Shown in pieces: positions 41,825 through 50,612 of a stretch of DNA of 64,000 nt; position 1 is the first letter of the stretch; each line of letters starts with the position of its first letter. Made by a program: the position numbers and the translations under genes. Below the pieces are notes generated by a model. It had not been told where the DNA came from and made no database searches. It saw only the letters and a list, made by a program, of their open reading frames with translations. This stretch comes from Streptomyces lomondensis (GTDB taxonomy: Bacteria; Actinomycetota; Actinomycetes; Streptomycetales; Streptomycetaceae), in assembly GCF_014651035.1 (NCBI RefSeq), contig NZ_BMWC01000002.1:248001-312000 (forward strand), in the 5' to 3' direction.

Positions 41825-43180
41825 ATGCGGCTTCGCATACGAGGCTCCGGTGCCCGCACCGGCAGACGCACCGCGGCCCTCGCCACGCTCCTCGCCCTCG
41901 CCCTCGCGGCGCCCCTCTCCGCGACGACGCCGGACGCCACCGCCGACAGCGCGCCCAAGGCCGCCCCGTCGGCGCACGACATCCGGCAGTACGAGGTCCA
42001 TCTGCACTCGACGGCCCAGGACCGCACGGCACTTCAGCGCACGGGCGTGACCGTGGACGAGGTCCACGACCACGGTGTCGTCGTCTCCGGCCGCGCGGAC
42101 CAGATCAGGAAGCTGCGCGCGCAGGGCTACGAGGTCACCCCGCTCGGCGCGGTCCCCGACCGGTCCGCCGGCGAGGACGACGTCCGGGTCTTCGACTTCC
42201 CGTCGGCCGACTCGAAGTACCACAACTACGCGGAGATGACGAGCGCGATCAACTCGGTCGTCTCGGCCAACCCGTCCATCGCGAGCCAGCGCGTGATCGG
42301 CAAGTCGTACCAGGGCCGGAACATCGTCGCCATCAAGATCAGCGACAACGTGAGCACCGACGAGTCCGAGCCGGAGGTGCTGTTCACGCACCACCAGCAC
42401 GCCCGCGAGCACCTCACCGTCGAGATGGCGCTGTACCTGCTGCGCGAGCTGACCTCCGACTACGGATCCGACTCACGCGTCACCAACATGGTGAACAACC
42501 GCGAGATCTGGATCGTGCCGGACATGAACCCGGACGGCGGCGAGTACGACATCGCCACCGGGTCCTACCGCTCGTGGCGCAAGAACCGGCAGCCCAACTC
42601 CGGTTCGTCGTACGTCGGTACGGACATGAACCGCAACTGGAACTACCGCTGGGGCTGTTGCGGCGGTTCCTCGGGCTCGCCGTCCTCCGACACGTACCGG
42701 GGTCCGGCGGCGGAGTCCGCGCCCGAGGTGAAGGTGGTCGCCGACTTCGTGCGCAGCCGGGTCGTCGGCGGCAAGCAGCAGATCAGGGCCGGGGTCGACT
42801 TCCACACGTACAGCGAGCTGGTGCTGTGGCCGTTCGGCTACACCTACTCCGACACCACGACCGGGATGACCGCCGACGACAACGCGGCGTTCAAGGCGGT
42901 CGGGCAGAAGATGGCCGCGAGCAACGGGTACACGGCGGAGCAGTCCAGCGACCTGTACATCACGGACGGGTCGATCGACGACTATCTCTGGGGTGTGCAC
43001 AAGATCTTCGGCTACACCTTCGAGATGTACCCGAGCTCCAGCGCCGGGGGCGGGTTCTACCCGCCCGACGAGGTGATCGAGCGGGAGACCTCCCGTAACC
43101 GGGACGCGGTGCTGCAACTGCTGGAGAACGCGGACTGCATGTACCGGTCGATCGGCAAGGAGAGCCAGTACTGCAGTTGA
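41825..43180 (+). CDS. Secreted zinc carboxypeptidase, M14 family
   Basis: A 451-residue secreted metallocarboxypeptidase. Signal peptide residues ~1-35, then a propeptide (~40-125), then the M14 catalytic domain. Zinc ligands are visible in [13 protein letters not shown] (His192, Glu195), and the third in [18 protein letters not shown]; the catalytic Glu is in [29 protein letters not shown] corresponds to the substrate-binding Asn-Arg motif. The closest known type is the streptomycete carboxypeptidase SG/T. Start at 41825 follows ACAAGGAGATTTC. Secreted for peptide scavenging. Confidence 0.92.
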   Translation: MRLRIRGSGARTGRRTAALATLLALALAAPLSATTPDATADSAPKAAPSAHDIRQYEVHLHSTAQDRTALQRTGVTVDEVHDHGVVVSGRADQIRKLRAQGYEVTPLGAVPDRSAGEDDVRVFDFPSADSKYHNYAEMTSAINSVVSANPSIASQRVIGKSYQGRNIVAIKISDNVSTDESEPEVLFTHHQHAREHLTVEMALYLLRELTSDYGSDSRVTNMVNNREIWIVPDMNPDGGEYDIATGSYRSWRKNRQPNSGSSYVGTDMNRNWNYRWGCCGGSSGSPSSDTYRGPAAESAPEVKVVADFVRSRVVGGKQQIRAGVDFHTYSELVLWPFGYTYSDTTTGMTADDNAAFKAVGQKMAASNGYTAEQSSDLYITDGSIDDYLWGVHKIFGYTFEMYPSSSAGGGFYPPDEVIERETSRNRDAVLQLLENADCMYRSIGKESQYCS

Positions 43181-43181
43181 C

Positions 43182-43201
43182 GGGCGCGGTTCCCCGCGCC
43201 C
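43182..43201. terminator. Bidirectional terminator between the carboxypeptidase and a convergent gene
   Basis: Perfect 8-bp stem GGGCGCGG (43182-43189) and CCGCGCCC (43194-43201), 1 bp past the carboxypeptidase stop and adjoining the stop of the convergent gene. It is also a shortened form of the interspersed repeat at 37045. Confidence 0.7.
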
Positions 43202-43702
43202 CTAAGCGGCGTCCTCGTCGAAGTAGGCGTCCAGCACCGCGTCCAACTGCTCGTCCCACTCCTTGAAGTGGCTCCTGGCCGGCGCCTGGATCTCGATCGG
43301 GTACCAGCGCCGGTCAGGAGTGTGGACGGTGACGGTGTAGCGCTTGCCGAAGCGGGCGGTCTCCGTCTCGACCGCGCCGATCTCGTCCCACCGGAACTCG
43401 CACTCCTGGTCGTCCAGGCGGAGTCGTACGCCTCTGTGGTCGGCGACTATCCGCGCGCGGCGGTCGGAGGCCTCGAAGACGGGGCCGTCGGCCACGGCGT
43501 CCTCGTCCGGCTCGGAGGAGGACGCCGTGTCCGTTTCCTCCGGCTCGGGGGCGGCCTCCTCGGCCTCGGCGACCTCCGGTTCCTTCTCCGGCCCGTCGTC
43601 CTCCGTCCGGCCGGACGCGGGTGACGTGAGCCCGGGGATGAAGGCCGGGTCGAATCCGGCGCCCTCCAGGGGCTGGCTGCTCGAACCTATGCGCTGCTCC
43701 AC
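43202..43702 (-). CDS. Hypothetical acidic protein with PH-like C-terminus
   Basis: A 166-residue protein. Residues ~30-75 are a strongly acidic, low-complexity stretch (EAEEAAPEPEETDTASSSEPDED). The C-terminal ~90 residues form a β-rich domain: RARIVADHRGVRLRLDDQECEFRWDEIGAVETETARFGKRYTVTVHT, like small PH-type modules. No known function. Starts at 43702; upstream is an intergenic region before the permease gene stop at 43757. Confidence 0.65.
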   Translation of the reverse strand: MEQRIGSSSQPLEGAGFDPAFIPGLTSPASGRTEDDGPEKEPEVAEAEEAAPEPEETDTASSSEPDEDAVADGPVFEASDRRARIVADHRGVRLRLDDQECEFRWDEIGAVETETARFGKRYTVTVHTPDRRWYPIEIQAPARSHFKEWDEQLDAVLDAYFDEDAA

Positions 43703-43756
43703 AGCGGAGCAGTATGGTCGACAAACCTGTGCCGCACACAGCCAGCCCCCGCATCG

Positions 43757-45235
43757 TTACACGAAGAGGCTCAACACCGCCGCCACGAAGAACCCCGCCA
43801 CGGACAGCACACTCTCCAGCACCGTCCAGGTCTTGAGCGTGTCCCGCTCGCTGATGCCGAAGTACTTGGCCACCATCCAGAAGCCTCCGTCGTTGACGTG
43901 CGAGGCGAAGATGGAGCCGGCGGAGATCGCCATGATCACCAGGGCGATGAAGGCCTGGGAGTGGTCGCCCTCGGACAGCAACGGCGCCACGATGCCGGCC
44001 GTCGTCACGATGGCCACCGTCGCCGAGCCCTGGGCGACGCGCAGGACCACGGAGATCAGGTAGGAGAGGACGATCACCGGCAGGCCCACGTCGTTGAACG
44101 TGTCGGACAGGGCCTGGGCGACGCCGCTGGCCTTGAGGACGGCGCCGAAGATGCCGCCCGCGCCGACCACCAGCAGGATGTTGCCGACCGGCTTGAGGGA
44201 CGCGGTGGACACCGTCTCCAGGGACTTGCGGGACCAGCCGCGGCGGATGCCCAGCAGGTAGTACGCGAGGAACAGGGCGATCGTCAGCGCCACGAACGGG
44301 TTGCCGAAGAACTCGATCACCGAGCGCAGCGTGGAGGGGTCCAGCGCGATCGAGGAGAACGTCGCGGCCAGGATGAGGACCAGCGGGGTGCCGATGATGC
44401 CGAGGACCGTGCCGAGGGAGACCGGCTGCTCGCTCGGGGCGACCCCGGCAGCGCGCTGCTCGTCGACGACGGCCTGCTTGGCCTCCTCCGCCGCCTCGAC
44501 CATGTCCTGCGGCACGGCGACGAAGATGCGGCGGCCGATCCACGCCGAGTACGCCCACGCGGCCACCACGGCCGGCAGGCCGCAGACGATGCCCATGAGG
44601 ATGACCCAGCCGAGGTCCACGTGGAGGAGACCGGCGGCCGCCACCGGGCCGGGGTGCGGCGGCAGGAACGCGTGCGTGACGGACAGGCCCGCGAGCAGCG
44701 GCAGGCAGTAGAGCAGGATCGACTTGCCCGAGCGTTTGGCGGCGGCGTAGACGATGGGCGCCAGGACGAAGATGCCGACGTCGAAGAAGACCGGGATGCC
44801 GAAGATCAGGCCGGTCAGGCCCATGGCGAGGGGCGCGCGCCGCTCGCCGAACAGGCCGAGCAGCCGGCCCGCCAGGACCTCCGCGCCGCCGCTGACCTCG
44901 AGGATCGCGCCGAGCATGGTGCCCAGGCCGATGATGATCGCGACATGGCCGAGGATGCCGCCCATGCCCGACTCGATCGTGGAGACGGCGTCCGACCTCT
45001 GGACCGTGCCGAAGAGCTCGGTGACCGACAGGCCGGCCGCGAGGCCGACGGCTATGGAGACCGCGAGCAGCGCGACGAACGGCTGGAGTCTGGCCTTGAT
45101 GATGAGGAAGAGCAGCAGCGCGATGCCGAGCGCGGCGGTGAGCAGGAGTCCGGCGGTGCCGTCGACGAGGAGGAGCAGGCCTCCCGTGTGGGGTGGGGTC
45201 TCGGCAGGGGCGGACGCGGCGAGCGGATGGGACAT
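43757..45235 (-). CDS. GntP-family permease (gluconate/D-serine type)
   Basis: A 492-residue permease with about 12-14 membrane segments. GntP family features: LQPFVALLAVSIAVGLAAGLS, GMGGILGHVAIIIGLGTMLGAILEVSGGAE, GLIFGIPVFFDVGIFVLAPIV, and the C-terminal RVAQGSATVAIVTTAGIVAPLL and ISAGSIFASHVNDGGFWMVAKYF. The family includes gluconate transporters and DsdX, a D-serine transporter. Because the neighbours are D-amino-acid enzymes, a D-amino acid or its N-acyl derivative is the likelier substrate; this is inference. 103 bp separate it from the ridA gene. Confidence 0.85.
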   Translation of the reverse strand: MSHPLAASAPAETPPHTGGLLLLVDGTAGLLLTAALGIALLLFLIIKARLQPFVALLAVSIAVGLAAGLSVTELFGTVQRSDAVSTIESGMGGILGHVAIIIGLGTMLGAILEVSGGAEVLAGRLLGLFGERRAPLAMGLTGLIFGIPVFFDVGIFVLAPIVYAAAKRSGKSILLYCLPLLAGLSVTHAFLPPHPGPVAAAGLLHVDLGWVILMGIVCGLPAVVAAWAYSAWIGRRIFVAVPQDMVEAAEEAKQAVVDEQRAAGVAPSEQPVSLGTVLGIIGTPLVLILAATFSSIALDPSTLRSVIEFFGNPFVALTIALFLAYYLLGIRRGWSRKSLETVSTASLKPVGNILLVVGAGGIFGAVLKASGVAQALSDTFNDVGLPVIVLSYLISVVLRVAQGSATVAIVTTAGIVAPLLSEGDHSQAFIALVIMAISAGSIFASHVNDGGFWMVAKYFGISERDTLKTWTVLESVLSVAGFFVAAVLSLFV

Positions 45236-45338
45236 TCGGGGGTCCTCTGGGTAAATGCATGCGGCTTCTGGGTAGGGCGGAGCGCGACGCGGCGCATCGG
45301 GGCGCCGCGCCTCACGGACGTGCGGGAGTGGGGGTGGG

Positions 45339-45749
45339 TCAGCCGAGGACGGCCAGTGCGTCGATCTCGACGAGGAGGCCCGCGGGGAGACCGACGTAGA
45401 CGGTCGTGCGCGCGGCGGGCGGCTGGGTCAGGCCCTGCTCCTCGAAGTACGCGTCGTAGATCTCGTTGAACTCGGCGAAGTGGGCCACGTCGGTGAGGTA
45501 GACGCGGATCATCATCACGTCGTCCCAGGAGGCGCCGCCCTCCTGAAGGATCGCCTTGACGTTGGCCAGGGTCTGGAGGGTCTGCTCGCGCAGGGTCGGC
45601 CCGGCGGGCGTGGGCGGCTTGCCCTCCTCGGCGGGCAGGAAGCCGACCTGGCCGGCGACCTGGAGGATGTTGCCCTTCTTCACACCGTGCGAGAACTTCG
45701 CCGGCGGGGTGGTGTGGGTCTTCGGGGTGAGTGCGATCTTGTCCGTCAT
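45339..45749 (-). CDS. RidA/YjgF-family protein
   Basis: A 136-residue RidA-family enamine/imine deaminase. The family signature is near the C-terminus: PPAARTTVYVGLPAGLLVEIDALAV with the conserved Arg. Upstream VAGQVGFLPAEEG and VKAILQEGGASWDDVMMIRVYLTD also match. It would hydrolyse the 2-aminoacrylate-type intermediates produced by D-serine/threonine dehydratases, in line with the neighbouring gene set. Start overlaps the IclR stop by 4 bp. Confidence 0.88.
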   Translation of the reverse strand: MTDKIALTPKTHTTPPAKFSHGVKKGNILQVAGQVGFLPAEEGKPPTPAGPTLREQTLQTLANVKAILQEGGASWDDVMMIRVYLTDVAHFAEFNEIYDAYFEEQGLTQPPAARTTVYVGLPAGLLVEIDALAVLG

Positions 45750-46507
45750 ACGGTGCCCTTCACTGGTGTTCTGCCGGAGTACTCCCCGCTGATGGCGTCC
45801 GCCGTGCGGCGCACCAGCGGCAGGAGGGTGAGGAGTTCGTCGGCGGTGACGACGACGTTCGGCGCGGAGACCGACATCGCGGCGACGACCCGGCCGTCGG
45901 CGCCGCGGATGGGGGCGGCGACGCAGTTGATGGACTCCTCGTGGCCGCCGAGGTCGGTGGCCCAGCCCTGTTCGCGCACCTTCTCCAGCTCGCGCAGGAA
46001 CGCGCTCGCGTGGGGCGTCGAACGGGACGTGTACATCGGGTAGTCGAGCTTCTCCGCGACCGCCCGCCGCTCGTGCTCGGGCAGGTCGGCGAGCAGCAGC
46101 TTCGCGACGGCGGCGACGGTGATGGCTACGGGCTTGCCGATGCGGGAGTACATGCGCACCGGGTAGCGGCTCTCGACCTTGTCGATGTAGAGGACCTCGT
46201 TCTCCTCGTACACGGCGAGGTGCACGGTGTGCCCGCAGCTCTCGTTGAGGCGGACCAGGTGGGGATGGGCGATCTCGCGGACGTCGAGGTTCTCCATCGC
46301 CTCCTGGGCGAGCGCGAAGAGCCGGGCGCCGAGGCGGTAGCGCTGGTCGGACTGGCGGTAGACCAGCCCGTGCTCGTGCAGGGTGCGCAGCAGGCGCAGC
46401 GCCGTGGACTTGTGCACGCCGAGGCGGTCGGCGACCTGCCCCAGGTCGGCGGGGCCCTCGGCGAGCAGCGGCAGGATGCTGAGCGCGCGGTCGACGGTCT
46501 GGCTCAT
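45746..46507 (-). CDS. IclR-family transcriptional regulator
   Basis: A 253-residue regulator. N-terminal winged HTH (SQTVDRALSILPLLAEGPADLGQVADRLGVHKSTALRLLRTLHEHGLV), C-terminal GAF-like effector domain (SCGHTVHLAVYEENEVLYIDKVESRYPVRMYSRIGKPVAITVAAVAK ... GGHEESINCVAAPIRGADGRVVAAMSVSAP). It overlaps its neighbours by 4 bp on both sides. It probably controls the divergent D-amino-acid module from a site such as the palindrome at 47649-47665. Confidence 0.9.
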   Translation of the reverse strand: MSQTVDRALSILPLLAEGPADLGQVADRLGVHKSTALRLLRTLHEHGLVYRQSDQRYRLGARLFALAQEAMENLDVREIAHPHLVRLNESCGHTVHLAVYEENEVLYIDKVESRYPVRMYSRIGKPVAITVAAVAKLLLADLPEHERRAVAEKLDYPMYTSRSTPHASAFLRELEKVREQGWATDLGGHEESINCVAAPIRGADGRVVAAMSVSAPNVVVTADELLTLLPLVRRTADAISGEYSGRTPVKGTV

Positions 46508-47538
46508 GGCGTACGTACCTCCTCGTCGGCCCGCTGGGTGTCCTCGGTCCAGCCGGGGCCGAGTCGCAGTCTCCCCCATGCGGCGTCGTCCAGGGCGGCG
46601 AGCCGGTCGGCGTGCTGCCGGGTGGGCGGGGTCGCGAGGTCGCCGGGGACGGTGAGCGCGGCGGCGGCCATCAGATGCCCGTGCCGCAGCCGCTCCCGCA
46701 GGGGCAGTCCGCGCAGGGTGGCGGAGAGGAACCCGGCGGCGAAGGCGTCTCCGGCGCCGACGGCGGCGACGACCTCGACCTGCGGTGCGGGGACGAAGGT
46801 GACGTCCCGCTTCTCGAAGACGGTGGCTCCGGCGGCGCCCTGCTTGACGACCAGCACCTCGGGTTCGGGGAGGGCGGCGCGGACGGCCTCGGCGCTGCGC
46901 AGGCCCCAGGCCTCGTCCTGGCCCACGAACACGAGGTCCGCGCCCCGGGCGAGGTCGCGCAGCACCCGGGGCGCGTCCGTGTCGCGCCACAGGCCGGGCC
47001 GGTGGTTGACGTCGAAGGAGACCAGGGGGCGGCCGGGGCGGCGTGCGGTCAGCTCGCGCATCAGGTCCAGGCAGCCGCCGGACAGCGCGGCCGTGATCCC
47101 GGACAGGTGCAGCACGCGTCCGGCGCGCACCGCCGCCGGGTCGGGGTCCGTCACGCTCATCGCGGACGCCGCCGAGCCGGCCCGGTAGTACGCCACCTCG
47201 TGCGCGTCGCCGGCCCGGTCCCCGGCGGTGCGGAAGTAGATGCCGGTGGGGCGGGCGGGGTCGCGGCGGACGTGGGCCACGTCGACCCCGTACCCGCCGA
47301 TCGCCTCCACCAGATGGTCGCCGAACGGGTCGTCCCCGACCCTGCTGACCCACCGCGCGGAGTGCCCGGCCGCCGCCAGCACACACGCCACGTTGGACTC
47401 CGCCCCGCCGATGCCCCGCTCGAACGACGGCACGTCGGCGAGCCGGCCCGGCCGGGAGGGCAGGAACGTGACCATGGACTCGCCGAGCGCGACGACGTCG
47501 ACGACGTCGGGGGCGTTGCAGGGTCCGGTGGGGGTCAC
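46504..47538 (-). CDS. PfkB-family carbohydrate kinase
   Basis: A 344-residue ribokinase-fold sugar kinase. Signatures: FERGIGGAESNVACVLAAAGHSARWVSRVGDDPFG (PfkB motif 1) and VVAAVGAGDAFAAGFLSATLRG (motif 2, with the anion hole GAGD). Its sequence resembles 2-keto-3-deoxygluconate kinases; the substrate is not certain, and its presence in a D-amino-acid module is unexpected. GTG at 47538 after GAGGAG (11-nt spacing); an ATG at 47595 has no ribosome binding site. Confidence 0.82.
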   Translation of the reverse strand: MTPTGPCNAPDVVDVVALGESMVTFLPSRPGRLADVPSFERGIGGAESNVACVLAAAGHSARWVSRVGDDPFGDHLVEAIGGYGVDVAHVRRDPARPTGIYFRTAGDRAGDAHEVAYYRAGSAASAMSVTDPDPAAVRAGRVLHLSGITAALSGGCLDLMRELTARRPGRPLVSFDVNHRPGLWRDTDAPRVLRDLARGADLVFVGQDEAWGLRSAEAVRAALPEPEVLVVKQGAAGATVFEKRDVTFVPAPQVEVVAAVGAGDAFAAGFLSATLRGLPLRERLRHGHLMAAAALTVPGDLATPPTRQHADRLAALDDAAWGRLRLGPGWTEDTQRADEEVRTP

Positions 47539-47648
47539 GATGTTCGTAGCTCCTCGGCGGCTTCGGTGGGTGTCGGTTCCCTTGAACGGTTTCATTGACC
47601 GGCGGTGGCCGAGATGTTAGACAGCGTTCAGCGACATACGCAATGAAG

Positions 47649-47665
47649 GTTGCAGATATTGCAAC
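47649..47665. promoter_or_regulatory. Palindromic operator between the divergent D-amino-acid operons
   Basis: Perfect inverted repeat GTTGCA-GATAT-TGCAAC, 21 bp before the ATG at 47686 and 110 bp before the kinase start. This size and symmetry fit an IclR-family operator, and an IclR gene is in the divergent operon. Confidence 0.6.
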
Positions 47666-47685
47666 ACCGCAGATCAGGAGGCTCC

Positions 47686-48963
47686 ATGCCAGCCGACACT
47701 GCCGCCGAGTCCCTCGCCCGGCTCGCCGCCGAGCGCGTCGACCACCGCTTCAAGGGCCTCCCGCCGGACGCCGACGGACTGACGGTCGGCGAGCTGGCCG
47801 CCCAGCGCCGCAACCTGTTCACCGGCGGCTTCGCCACGCCCGTGCTCGCGCTGTCCGCCGAGCGTCTGGAGCACAACCTGAGGCTCATGGAGACGTACGC
47901 GGCCCGGCACGGCCTGGCGTTCGCGCCGCACGGCAAGACCTCCATGGCCCCGCAGCTGTTCCGGCGGCAGATCGAGCACGGAGCGTGGGGCATCACGCTG
48001 GCGGTGCCGCACCAGGTGCGGGTGGCGCGGGCGTTCGGGACCCGGCGCGTGTTCCTCGCGAACGAGCTGGTCGACACGGCCGCACTGCGCTGGATCGCCA
48101 CCGAGCTGGACGCCGACCCGGACTTCCGTCTCGTCTGCTACGTCGACTCCGTGCGCGGCGTCGAGCTGATGGACGCGGCCCTGCGCGGTGCCGGGCGCCC
48201 GGTGGACGTGGTCGTCGAGCTCGCCGCCGGGGAAGGCGCCCGGACCGGTGTCCGTACGGAGGCGGAGTGCGCGGCGGTCGCGGACGCGGTGGCCGGCACC
48301 CGGACGCTGCGGCTGGTCGGCGTCGCGGGCTACGAGGGCGAGGTGCCGAAGGCGGACCCGGAGCGGGTCACGGCCTGGCTGCGGCGGCTGGTCGCGCTGG
48401 CCGTGGACTTCGACAAGGCGGGGCGCTTCGCGGACGTGGACGAGATCGTGGTCAGCGCGGGCGGCAGCGCCTGGTTCGACGCGGTCGCCGAGGTCTTCGC
48501 GGAGATCCCCGAACTCTCCCGCCCGGTGCTGAAGTTGCTGCGCTCGGGCGCCTACGTCTCGCACGACGACGGCCACTACCGCAAGCTGACGCCGTTCAAC
48601 CGGGTGCCCGAGGAGGGCGCGCTGGAGCCGGCGTTCCGGCTGTGGACGCAGGTGGTGTCGCGGCCCTGTGCCGAGCAGGCCTTCGTCAACGCGGGCAAGC
48701 GGGACGCGGCCTACGACCTCGACCTGCCCTTCGCCCAGGTGATCCGCCGGGACGGCGCCGAGCGCCCGGCCACCGGCGTGTCGGTGACGGCCCTGTCCGA
48801 CCAGCACGCGTGGCTGAGCACCACGCCGGAGGCGGATCTGGAGGTCGGCGACTGGGTCGGCCTGGGTCTTTCGCACCCGTGCACCTCGTTCGACAAGTGG
48901 CAGCTGATCCCTGTCGCGGAGGCGGACGGCACGGTCGTCGACTACGTCCGCACGTTCTTCTAG
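47686..48963 (+). CDS. PLP-dependent D-threonine aldolase/D-serine dehydratase-like enzyme
   Basis: A 425-residue fold-type III PLP enzyme (alanine-racemase-like N-terminal barrel and DSD-like C-terminal domain). The PLP lysine lies in LAFAPHGKTSMAPQLF (Lys84). The C-terminal metal-binding part has LSDQHAWLSTTPEADLEVGDWVGLGLSHPCTSFDKW, with the His and Cys typical of the DSD1/D-threonine aldolase family. Expected to cleave or deaminate D-hydroxy-amino acids. ATG at 47686 after CAGGAGG. 13 bp before the D-aminoacylase gene. Confidence 0.85.
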   Translation: MPADTAAESLARLAAERVDHRFKGLPPDADGLTVGELAAQRRNLFTGGFATPVLALSAERLEHNLRLMETYAARHGLAFAPHGKTSMAPQLFRRQIEHGAWGITLAVPHQVRVARAFGTRRVFLANELVDTAALRWIATELDADPDFRLVCYVDSVRGVELMDAALRGAGRPVDVVVELAAGEGARTGVRTEAECAAVADAVAGTRTLRLVGVAGYEGEVPKADPERVTAWLRRLVALAVDFDKAGRFADVDEIVVSAGGSAWFDAVAEVFAEIPELSRPVLKLLRSGAYVSHDDGHYRKLTPFNRVPEEGALEPAFRLWTQVVSRPCAEQAFVNAGKRDAAYDLDLPFAQVIRRDGAERPATGVSVTALSDQHAWLSTTPEADLEVGDWVGLGLSHPCTSFDKWQLIPVAEADGTVVDYVRTFF

Positions 48964-48976
48964 GAGGCCGTCAGCG

Positions 48977-50590
48977 ATGGAAGAGCTCGTCATCCGGGAC
49001 GCGGACGTCGTCGACGGCTCCGGCGGACCCTCGTACCGGGCCGACGTCGTGGTCGACGGCGGCCGGATCACGGGGATCGTCAAGGAGGCCGCGGCGGCCG
49101 GCTGCCAGCGGCCGAAGGCCAGCCGGGAGCTGGACGCCGAGGGCCTGGTCCTCTCCCCCGGCTTCGTCGACATGCACGCCCACAGCGACCTGGCCCTGCT
49201 GCGCGACCCCGACCACAGCGCCAAGGCCGCGCAGGGCGTCACCCTGGAGGTCATCGGCCAGGACGGGCTGTCGTACGCGCCCGTCGACGACCGGACGCTC
49301 GACGAGGTGCGCCGGGCGATCGCCGGGTGGAACGGGCCCGGGGACGACATCGACTTCGACTGGCGCTCGGTCGGCGAGTACCTGGACCGACTGGACCGGG
49401 GGATCGCCGTGAACGCGGCCTACCTGATCCCGCAGGGCACGGTCCGGGCGCTCGCCGTCGGCTGGGAGGACCGCGAGGCCACGCCCGAAGAGCTCGATCG
49501 GATGCGGCAGTTGGTCGCCGAGGGCATGGAGCAGGGCGCCGTCGGCATGTCGTCGGGGCTGACGTACACGCCCGGCATGTACGCCCCGGACGCGGAACTG
49601 ACCGAGCTGTGCCGGGTGGTGGCGTCGTACGGCGGCTACTACTGCCCGCACCACCGCTCCTACGGCGCCGGCGCCCTGGAGGCGTACGCGGAGATGATCG
49701 CCCTGACCCGCGAGGCCGGCTGCCCCCTGCATCTCGCCCACGCCACCATGAACTTCGGCGTGAACAAGGGCCGGGCACCCGAGCTGCTGGCCCTGCTGGA
49801 CGAGGCGCTGGCCGCCGGGGCCGACATCAGCCTGGACACCTACCCCTACACGCCCGGCTGCACGACCCTCGCGGCCATGCTGCCGAGCTGGGCGAGCGAG
49901 GGCGGCCCCGAGCAGGTCCTCAGGCGGCTGGCGGACCCCGGCACGGCGGAACGGATCCGCCACGACCTGGAGGTCACCGGCTCGGACGGCTGCCACGGCG
50001 TGCCCATCGAGTGGGACACGATCGAGATCTCCGGCGTGAACGACCCGGCCCTGGCCGACTACGTGGGCCGGACGATCCAGGAGTCGGCGGACGTGCGGCG
50101 CGAGGCGCCCTGGACGACCGCGCGCGGGCTGCTGCTGGCCGACCGGCTGGCCCCGACGATCCTCCAGCACGTGGGGCACGAGGAGAACGTCCGGGCGATC
50201 ATGCGCCATCGGGTGCACACCGGCGGCTCGGACGGCATCCTCCAGGGCGCCAAGCCGCACCCGCGCGCCTACGGCACGTTCCCGCACTACCTCGGGCACT
50301 ACGTGCGGGAGTTGGGGGTGCTGTCGCTGGAGGAGTGCATAGCGCACCTCACCTCGCGCCCGGCCGCGCGGCTGAGGCTGCCGGACCGGGGCCTGGTCCG
50401 CGAGGGATACGTGGCCGACCTGGTCCTCTTCGACCCGGCGACGGTCGCGGCGGGCGCCACGTTCGCGGAACCCCGCAGGCTCCCGGCGGGCATCCCGTAC
50501 GTGCTGGTCGGCGGCCGCTTCGTGATCGAGGACGGCCGGCGCACGGACGTCCTGGCGGGGCGGGCGGTCCGCGGGACTCCCCCCGCGTGA
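48977..50590 (+). CDS. D-aminoacylase (N-acyl-D-amino-acid deacylase)
   Basis: A 537-residue amidohydrolase. The start of the TIM barrel carries PGFVDMHAHSD (His67, His69), later HRSYGAG, HLAHATMNFG and GGSDGILQGAKPHPRAYGTFPHYL, as in D-aminoacylases, which release D-amino acids from N-acyl-D-amino acids. The metal-bridging Cys found in studied enzymes (GNCG context) is replaced by Asp96 (EVIGQDGLSYAP), so metal chemistry or substrate may differ. Works with the upstream PLP enzyme: deacylation, then cleavage. Confidence 0.85.
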   Translation: MEELVIRDADVVDGSGGPSYRADVVVDGGRITGIVKEAAAAGCQRPKASRELDAEGLVLSPGFVDMHAHSDLALLRDPDHSAKAAQGVTLEVIGQDGLSYAPVDDRTLDEVRRAIAGWNGPGDDIDFDWRSVGEYLDRLDRGIAVNAAYLIPQGTVRALAVGWEDREATPEELDRMRQLVAEGMEQGAVGMSSGLTYTPGMYAPDAELTELCRVVASYGGYYCPHHRSYGAGALEAYAEMIALTREAGCPLHLAHATMNFGVNKGRAPELLALLDEALAAGADISLDTYPYTPGCTTLAAMLPSWASEGGPEQVLRRLADPGTAERIRHDLEVTGSDGCHGVPIEWDTIEISGVNDPALADYVGRTIQESADVRREAPWTTARGLLLADRLAPTILQHVGHEENVRAIMRHRVHTGGSDGILQGAKPHPRAYGTFPHYLGHYVRELGVLSLEECIAHLTSRPAARLRLPDRGLVREGYVADLVLFDPATVAAGATFAEPRRLPAGIPYVLVGGRFVIEDGRRTDVLAGRAVRGTPPA

Positions 50591-50612
50591 CCGCCCGCCC
50601 CAGGACCCTGCC

